This document shows positions 1 to 2,880 of a stretch of DNA of 5,099 nt, one piece after another; positions within the stretch are counted from its first letter, which is position 1, and each line of letters opens with the position of its first letter. Source of the DNA: Deltaproteobacteria bacterium (GTDB lineage: Bacteria; Desulfobacterota; Desulfobacteria; Desulfobacterales; JAABPS01). The notes beneath the pieces were generated by a model. It searched no databases and had not been told where the DNA came from. It was given only the letters and a program-made list of their open reading frames with translations. Where the stretch lies: NCBI GenBank assembly GCA_019309685.1, contig JAFDFT010000222.1, positions 1 to 5,099 of the forward strand, written 5' to 3'. Made by a program: the position numbers and the translations under genes.

Positions 1-16
1 TGGTTAGGGGCTGCAT
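1..16 (-). CDS. Possible start of a divergent gene (5 codons visible)
   Basis: On the minus strand an ATG at 16..14 opens a frame reading M-Q-P-L-T before the window ends. A strong Shine-Dalgarno, GGAGGT, lies at 32..27 with a 10-base gap. The same GGAGGTAAA string precedes the plus-strand gene at 301, which makes a real ribosome binding site more believable. Five codons cannot be assigned to a family. If real, the gene is transcribed away from the 301 gene and the intervening AT-rich stretch is a shared divergent promoter region. The spacing is slightly long, so this could be chance. Confidence 0.3.
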
Positions 17-57
17 ATGTACGTTTACCTCCACTGTGCGAGTTTTAAATCAACATT

Positions 58-86
58 TTGCAAAAGTGCTCATTTTGTCTTATATT
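58..86 (+). promoter_or_regulatory. Candidate sigma-70 promoter (TTGCAA - 17 - TATATT)
   Basis: TTGCAA at 58-63 and TATATT at 81-86 are separated by exactly 17 bases, the optimal sigma-70 spacing. Each hexamer departs from consensus (TTGACA, TATAAT) at only one or two positions. Transcription would begin near 93 and give a leader of about 200 bases before the ATG at 301, which is long for a small gene. In DNA this AT-rich, chance matches are common, so confidence is limited. Confidence 0.35.
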
Positions 87-240
87 GCTTATATTATCAG
101 CAAGCGCGAAGTTTTTAAATACTTTTTATAATATTTTCAGATTGTTTTTATGATTCATTGATTATGGATTTATGCGTATCGTACATGAAAAATAATAAAA
201 AATATGATTTTATTGAAACTGCAGCATGTTCATGATAATT

Positions 241-260
241 GTTTTAATCAACGTTAAAAC
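241..260. promoter_or_regulatory. Inverted repeat, possible operator upstream of the 71-aa gene
   Basis: GTTTTAA at 241-247 and TTAAAAC at 254-260 form a perfect 7-base inverted repeat around a 6-base centre (TCAACG). It ends 40 bases before the start codon at 301. The left arm and centre (GTTTTAATCAAC) recur almost exactly at 42-54 with one extra A. Size and position fit a dimeric repressor or activator site; no factor is identified. Confidence 0.3.
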
Positions 261-290
261 CTTTTAAAATGTAATTAAAGATTAGAAAAC

Positions 291-296
291 GGAGGT
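291..296 (+). promoter_or_regulatory. Ribosome binding site of the 71-aa gene
   Basis: GGAGGT lies four bases upstream of the ATG at 301. It is a strong Shine-Dalgarno at slightly short spacing and is the main reason to treat this small ORF as a real gene. Confidence 0.7.
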
Positions 297-300
297 AAAA

Positions 301-516
301 ATGACCGAAAAACTGGTTCTTTATGATGACATGAAGGTCAACATTGAAGAAGGACAAAAACGAAGGATGGCTGTTGAAACTGCGTTAGAATTGATCAGAG
401 CCGATGTCATGGGAAACATGGGGGGGCATTCAACTGCAGGTACTTTTTTAGATGCTCATCTAAGCAAACTATCCGTGTATGCTGATCAAATTCAAGACGC
501 GTTAAAAGTGAAGTAA
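301..516 (+). CDS. Small hypothetical protein, 71 aa, probably helical
   Basis: I do not recognise this protein. It starts at ATG behind a strong GGAGGT. It has no signal peptide, membrane segment, cysteine or zinc-binding motif, so a soluble cytoplasmic protein is likely. Two amphipathic helices can be read, about residues 11-37 (charged, with K20-R21-R22) and 47-69, joined by a glycine-rich turn with N39, G41, G42, H43 and S44. This looks like a helical hairpin that might dimerise or bind a partner. It lies 112 bases upstream of the BadH-like gene on the same strand with no clear terminator between, so co-transcription is possible. A small regulator, an adaptor for the downstream enzymes or an unrelated protein all remain open. 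That it is coding rests on the ribosome binding site and the even, non-repetitive composition. Confidence 0.65.
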   Translation: MTEKLVLYDDMKVNIEEGQKRRMAVETALELIRADVMGNMGGHSTAGTFLDAHLSKLSVYADQIQDALKVK

Positions 517-560
517 TCAAAATATCGGCGAGTCAATTTTCGATACGCTTTATTAGAAAA

Positions 561-575
561 CGTTTTATTATAACG
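561..575. promoter_or_regulatory. Imperfect palindrome upstream of the BadH-like gene
   Basis: CGTTTTATTATAACG at 561-575 is a 15-base palindrome with one mismatched pair around a central T. It lies 54 bases before the ATG at 629, inside the 112-base gap that follows the 71-aa gene. It could be an operator overlapping an AT-rich -10-like element (TTATAA, 569-573 region). No matching -35 was found, so an independent promoter is not established. Confidence 0.25.
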
Positions 576-613
576 AAACGATTTGTCTATTCAAAGAAAT
601 CATTTAGATAAAC

Positions 614-619
614 GAGGTG
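614..619 (+). promoter_or_regulatory. Ribosome binding site that decides the BadH-like start
   Basis: GAGGTG at 614-619 ends nine bases before the ATG at 629, a workable spacing. The alternative in-frame GTG at 617 sits inside this site and has no Shine-Dalgarno of its own, so ATG 629 is preferred. The family N-terminus, with the TGG of the nucleotide-binding motif about 12 residues in, agrees. Confidence 0.6.
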
Positions 620-628
620 GCGGCTATT

Positions 629-1393
629 ATGCTTGAATTAAAGGAGCAGGTAGCGATTGTAACCGGCGGCGCCAGAGGGATTGGACGCGGCATATCCCTG
701 ACACTGGCCCAACAGGAAGCAAGCGTTGTCATCGCCGACTTGCTGGAAGAAGAAGCTGATAGTACTGTCACTGAAATTAAACGCTCCGGCGGCTTCGCCA
801 TTTTTATAAAAACAGATATTACCAGTCTGGAATCTGTAGAGTCCATGGTCGCGACAGCCAAAGATCATTTCGGCCCTATCGATATACTTGTTAATAACGC
901 GGGCTGGGATAGAATTATTCCCTTTGCTGAAACCACGCCTGAGTTTTGGAATAAGATTATTGATATCAACTTCAAGGGGATGCTTAACTGTATCTATTCT
1001 GTGATGGATGATATGATCCTTAAAAACCGCGGTAAGATCATCAATATTAGTTCTGACGCAGCCCGTGTTGGGAGTATGGGCGAAGCGATTTACGCCGGTG
1101 CCAAAGGTGCTGTTATTTCTTTTAGTAAAAGTTTAGCGCGCGAATTGGCACGCAACCAGATTAATGTGAATGTGATTTGCCCCGGGCCGTCATCAACGCC
1201 AATGGTTGATGAGATGAAGGCGGAAAGCGAATTCGCTGAAAAAATTCTTTCGAGCATGGATAGGATTATTCCACTAAAACGGATGGGGCTTCCAGAAGAC
1301 ATTGCCAACGCGGTTGTCTTTCTTGCTTCTAAGGAAGCTGATTTTATTACCGGCCAGGTTTTAAGCGTAAGCGGCGGGTTGACAATGGTATGA
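629..1393 (+). CDS. badH: SDR-family dehydrogenase, BadH-like (2-hydroxycyclohexanecarboxyl-CoA dehydrogenase)
   Basis: A classical short-chain dehydrogenase/reductase of 254 residues from ATG 629, close to the 255 of Rhodopseudomonas BadH. The Rossmann motif TGGxxGxG is at residues 12-19. D37 at the end of the second strand points to NAD(H) rather than NADP(H). NNAG is at 89-92. The catalytic set is N114, S142, Y155 and K159. Stretches typical of BadH are visible: NNAGWD (89-94), SSDAARVGS-GEA (141-153), the CPGP loop after the active site, and a C-terminal ITGQVLSVSGGLTM. BadH oxidises 2-hydroxycyclohexane-1-carboxyl-CoA to the 2-keto thioester in the cytoplasm. The next gene is BadI-like and would take that product, which strengthens the call. 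A related hydroxyacyl-CoA dehydrogenase acting on another cyclic CoA ester is the main alternative; the SDR family itself is certain. Confidence 0.8.
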   Translation: MLELKEQVAIVTGGARGIGRGISLTLAQQEASVVIADLLEEEADSTVTEIKRSGGFAIFIKTDITSLESVESMVATAKDHFGPIDILVNNAGWDRIIPFAETTPEFWNKIIDINFKGMLNCIYSVMDDMILKNRGKIINISSDAARVGSMGEAIYAGAKGAVISFSKSLARELARNQINVNVICPGPSSTPMVDEMKAESEFAEKILSSMDRIIPLKRMGLPEDIANAVVFLASKEADFITGQVLSVSGGLTMV

Positions 1394-1481
1394 TAAAAGT
1401 TCCTTTTTACTGTCTGAGTCTCAAGAATTGATGGTTTCATATAAAGCCAAAATTGTGATGGCAAAGAAAAAAGTTCAAGTT

Positions 1482-1498
1482 TCCCGCTTACAGCGGGA
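1482..1498. repeat. Hairpin, 7-bp stem with 3-base loop
   Basis: TCCCGCT at 1482-1488 pairs perfectly with AGCGGGA at 1492-1498 around the loop TAC. The stem is GC-rich and would be stable in RNA. The bases that follow (TTTCCGCTCC) are not a proper U-tract, so a rho-independent terminator is doubtful; it may be part of the repeat cluster. Confidence 0.55.
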
Positions 1499-1543
1499 TT
1501 TCCGCTCCGCTCCAACAAACAACGCAAATTCTGAGGAATGAGT

Positions 1544-1561
1544 CGTACTTATTATAGTACG
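1544..1561. repeat. Hairpin, 6-bp stem with 6-base AT loop
   Basis: CGTACT at 1544-1549 pairs with AGTACG at 1556-1561 around TATTAT. It lies 12 bases before the three-way-junction element and appears to belong to the same structured cluster. Confidence 0.45.
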
Positions 1562-1573
1562 CCGTAGTGACTT

Positions 1574-1623
1574 GCCCTGTTAAATCGGCTCCGCCGTCTC
1601 GCCGAGCGAGAATTTAACAGGGC
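1574..1623. repeat. Perfect three-way-junction inverted-repeat element, 50 bases
   Basis: The outer arms GCCCTGTTAAAT (1574-1585) and ATTTAACAGGGC (1612-1623) are perfect 12-base complements. The 26 bases between fold completely into two adjacent hairpins: CGGC-TCC-GCCG (1586-1596) and TCTCGC-CGA-GCGAGA (1597-1611). Only the two 3-base loops are unpaired; the junction has no spare bases. Being symmetric, the structure can form on either strand or as a DNA cruciform. Such compact structure is typical of dispersed palindromic repeats or structured RNA. No second copy is in this window, so repeat status is inferred. Confidence 0.7.
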
Positions 1624-1721
1624 GAGGATGAAGCGTAACGCTGGAATTGGATTTTTTACGAAATCATCACGAATTTAACATGCCAGGAACCAACCCCTCA
1701 AACTTCAAAGAAGAAAGCCTT

Positions 1722-1726
1722 AGGAG
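1722..1726 (+). promoter_or_regulatory. Ribosome binding site of the BadI-like gene
   Basis: AGGAG at 1722-1726 lies eight bases before the ATG at 1735, giving the BadI-like gene its own good translation signal after the long structured spacer. Confidence 0.65.
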
Positions 1727-1734
1727 AAAAATCC

Positions 1735-2529
1735 ATGAAATTTGAAGAAACTATCTATGATAAAAAAAGCGGTGTGGCTTATATTACTATTAACCGTCCT
1801 GAAAAATTTAACGCTTGTACTCCTGTTACGCTTTTGGAGCTAAATCAAGCATTTACTGATGCATGGGTGGACAAATCCATAGGCGTGATTGTTTTGACAG
1901 GTGCTGGAGACAAGGCGTTTTGCACCGGGGGTGATCAGTCCATAAGAGGAGAAGGGGGGTATGAGGGTACGGTAGCGGCGCTTCCTCTGGAAGTCGGTTG
2001 GCAAACTGTCTCAAATCTTATCCGGAGTATCCCCAAACCGGTGATTGCCAGAGTCAATGGGTATGCCATTGGCGGAGGGCAGGTTTTTCAGGTGGTGTGC
2101 GATCTGTCCATCGCGTCAGAAAACGCAAAACTTGGCCAAGCCGGTCCAAGAGTGGGAAGTTTTGATCCCGGTTACGGAACCGGTGATCTGGTGCGATGTG
2201 TTGGCATGAAACGTGCGAAAGAGATTTGGTATTTATGCCGGCAATATACCGCGCAAGAAGCGCTGGAAATGGGCCTTGTCAACGCGGTTGTTCCGTCGGA
2301 GGCTCTGAATGCTGAAGTTGACAAATGGTGCCAGGAGTTGCTTGAAAAAAGTCCAACCGCTTTGAAGATGCTTAAATATGCTTTTCACGCTGAGATTGAC
2401 GGGACGCCGGGAGTCACCAACCTGGGTGTGGGAGGACTTAGCATGTTTTACGGAACCGAGGAATCCGTTGAAGGAAGAAACGCGTTTATGGAAAAACGAA
2501 AGCCTGGTTTCGATAAATTTCGCGTTTAA
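1735..2529 (+). CDS. badI: Crotonase-superfamily ring-opening hydrolase, BadI-like (2-ketocyclohexanecarboxyl-CoA hydrolase)
   Basis: 264 residues, close to BadI (about 260). The crotonase oxyanion-hole segments are FCTGGDQ (62-68) and GYAIGGG (109-115). The MenB/BadI branch is shown by GPRVGSFDPGYGT (137-149), where G137, S142 and D144 match the MenB active-site Gly, Ser and Asp, by EIWYLCRQY (163-171) and by a C-terminal EKRKPGF. The N-terminus, the short loop after GGDQ, ARVNGYAIGGG and DPGYGT look more like BadI than like MenB (1,4-dihydroxy-2-naphthoyl-CoA synthase). BadI hydrolyses 2-ketocyclohexanecarboxyl-CoA to pimelyl-CoA by C-C cleavage, and the BadH-like gene upstream would make its substrate. 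No men genes are near. Oddities: the family's N-A-F-R is N-A-C-T here (26-29), and D151 replaces an aromatic or hydrophobic residue. A homologue acting on a different cyclic beta-keto CoA ester is possible. Confidence 0.75.
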   Translation: MKFEETIYDKKSGVAYITINRPEKFNACTPVTLLELNQAFTDAWVDKSIGVIVLTGAGDKAFCTGGDQSIRGEGGYEGTVAALPLEVGWQTVSNLIRSIPKPVIARVNGYAIGGGQVFQVVCDLSIASENAKLGQAGPRVGSFDPGYGTGDLVRCVGMKRAKEIWYLCRQYTAQEALEMGLVNAVVPSEALNAEVDKWCQELLEKSPTALKMLKYAFHAEIDGTPGVTNLGVGGLSMFYGTEESVEGRNAFMEKRKPGFDKFRV

Positions 2530-2583
2530 TTAAAGCATCGTCTAAAATTGAAAACTTTTATTGTGTTATCTAATACCTCGTAC

Positions 2584-2610
2584 GTTTATGGTGAAGTGAT
2601 TCACTTAAAC
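2584..2610. repeat. Imperfect hairpin after the BadI-like gene
   Basis: GTTTA (2584-2588) pairs with TAAAC (2606-2610), and GTGAA (2591-2595) pairs with TTCAC (2600-2604), with small internal bulges. The core also reads as AAGTGA-T-TCACTT (2594-2606). It starts 55 bases after the BadI-like stop. A broken T-rich stretch (ACTTTTGTTTG) follows, so a weak terminator is possible; an operator is an alternative. Confidence 0.3.
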
Positions 2611-2744
2611 ATGACTTTTGTTTGGGTAAGAAAGAGCAGCCGGAATGGAAGGAGGCGGATGATTGGGAAGATATGGACATGTTAGGTCAGAAAAGAGTAA
2701 AATGCAAATGTCTCATCGCCGCCCTCAATATTTTTAAATGACAA

Positions 2745-2753
2745 TGGTATATA
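2745..2753 (+). promoter_or_regulatory. Candidate extended -10 promoter for the GH31 gene
   Basis: TGGTATATA at 2745-2753 fits an extended -10 (TGn followed by a -10 hexamer); an overlapping perfect TATAAT lies at 2750-2755. No good -35 is seen at 16-18 bases, which extended -10 promoters can tolerate. The start would fall near 2760, giving a leader of about 120 bases that includes the nested palindrome at 2777-2819. This would separate GH31 expression from the ring-opening genes. Confidence 0.35.
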
Positions 2754-2776
2754 ATAAAATTTCACATAATCATTCA

Positions 2777-2819
2777 AATCGTAGGGGCAGACCTGAGCGC
2801 CTGCCACTTTATCACGATT
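2777..2819. repeat. Nested inverted repeat with a GTAG head, REP-like
   Basis: The outer arms AATCGT (2777-2782) and ACGATT (2814-2819) enclose the inner arms GGCAG (2786-2790) and CTGCC (2801-2805). The inner hairpin is preceded by GTAG (2781-2784), the tetranucleotide typical of REP sequences handled by RAYT (TnpA-REP) enzymes. It lies in the presumed 5' leader of the GH31 gene. Classification as REP is inference, as only one copy is visible. Confidence 0.4.
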
Positions 2820-2880
2820 GGTACGCAGGATATTCTCAATAAACCGAATATTTTATCACATATAACGATTAGGATTTCCA

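Larger units (their letters stand above)
17..300. promoter_or_regulatory. AT-rich non-coding region, probably a divergent promoter region
   Basis: This stretch is strongly AT-rich, has many stops in all frames and shows no plausible gene. It holds a sigma-70-like promoter candidate (58-86), two near copies of GTTTTAA(A)TCAAC (42-54 and 241-252), a 7-base inverted repeat (241-260) and the ribosome binding site of the 301 gene (291-296). A second TATAAT at 127-132 lacks a recognisable -35. The layout suits a regulated region between two divergent genes, but that rests on the uncertain minus-strand start at position 16. Confidence 0.45.
1394..1734. other. Hairpin-rich intergenic region between the BadH- and BadI-like genes
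   Basis: No gene is supported in these 341 bases. Several inverted repeats follow one another: 1482-1498, a weak ATTC/GAAT at 1528-1539, 1544-1561, the three-way-junction element 1574-1623, and AGCGT-A-ACGCT at 1632-1642. GAATTTAACA occurs at 1610-1619 and again at 1671-1680. A loose inverted repeat, TTCAAGTTT (1474-1482) against AAACTTCAA (1700-1708, 8 of 9 matching), brackets the cluster. None of the hairpins is followed by a clean T-run, so termination is not evident. A composite repetitive insertion or a structured mRNA spacer are both possible. Confidence 0.6.
2530..2880. other. Intergenic region before the GH31 gene
   Basis: These 351 bases hold no convincing gene. Visible are an imperfect hairpin (2584-2610), a strong Shine-Dalgarno followed by an 8-codon mini-ORF (2659-2685), an extended -10 promoter candidate (2745-2753), a nested REP-like palindrome (2777-2819), and an in-frame stop at 2863-2865 that limits how far upstream the GH31 gene can begin. 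No clear terminator follows the BadI-like gene. Confidence 0.55.

Noticed and set aside
1..48. Tail of an upstream plus-strand gene ending at TAA 46-48
   Set aside because: Fifteen residues with no recognisable motif; an equally short minus-strand start with a strong ribosome binding site overlaps it. Not decidable from this window.
127..132. Perfect TATAAT as a promoter
   Set aside because: No -35-like hexamer at 16-18 bases upstream and no extended -10; such hexamers are common in this AT-rich stretch.
523..545. TATCG/CGATA inverted repeat after the 71-aa gene as a terminator
   Set aside because: Only five pairs across a 13-base loop with no T-tract; too weak.
617..628. GTG 617 as the start of the BadH-like gene
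   Set aside because: The GTG is part of the Shine-Dalgarno itself; ATG 629 has proper spacing and gives the usual family N-terminus.
604..868. Two overlapping minus-strand ORFs (604-861 and 638-868)
   Set aside because: They lie opposite the BadH-like gene, have no family resemblance, and the plus-strand frame has full SDR motifs there.
1394..1409. AAAAG-TTC-CTTTT hairpin after the BadH-like gene as a terminator
   Set aside because: The stem is short and almost all A-T, and the T-run is inside the stem rather than after it.
1090..1527. Minus-strand ORF of 145 codons
   Set aside because: It mostly mirrors the 3' half of the SDR gene and runs through the hairpin cluster; the protein has no recognisable motifs.
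1735..2529. Assignment as MenB of menaquinone biosynthesis
   Set aside because: The general fold and active-site motifs fit, but the loop lengths, N-terminus and DPGYGT segment look more BadI-like, and the neighbour is a BadH-like SDR rather than a men gene. It remains the main alternative.
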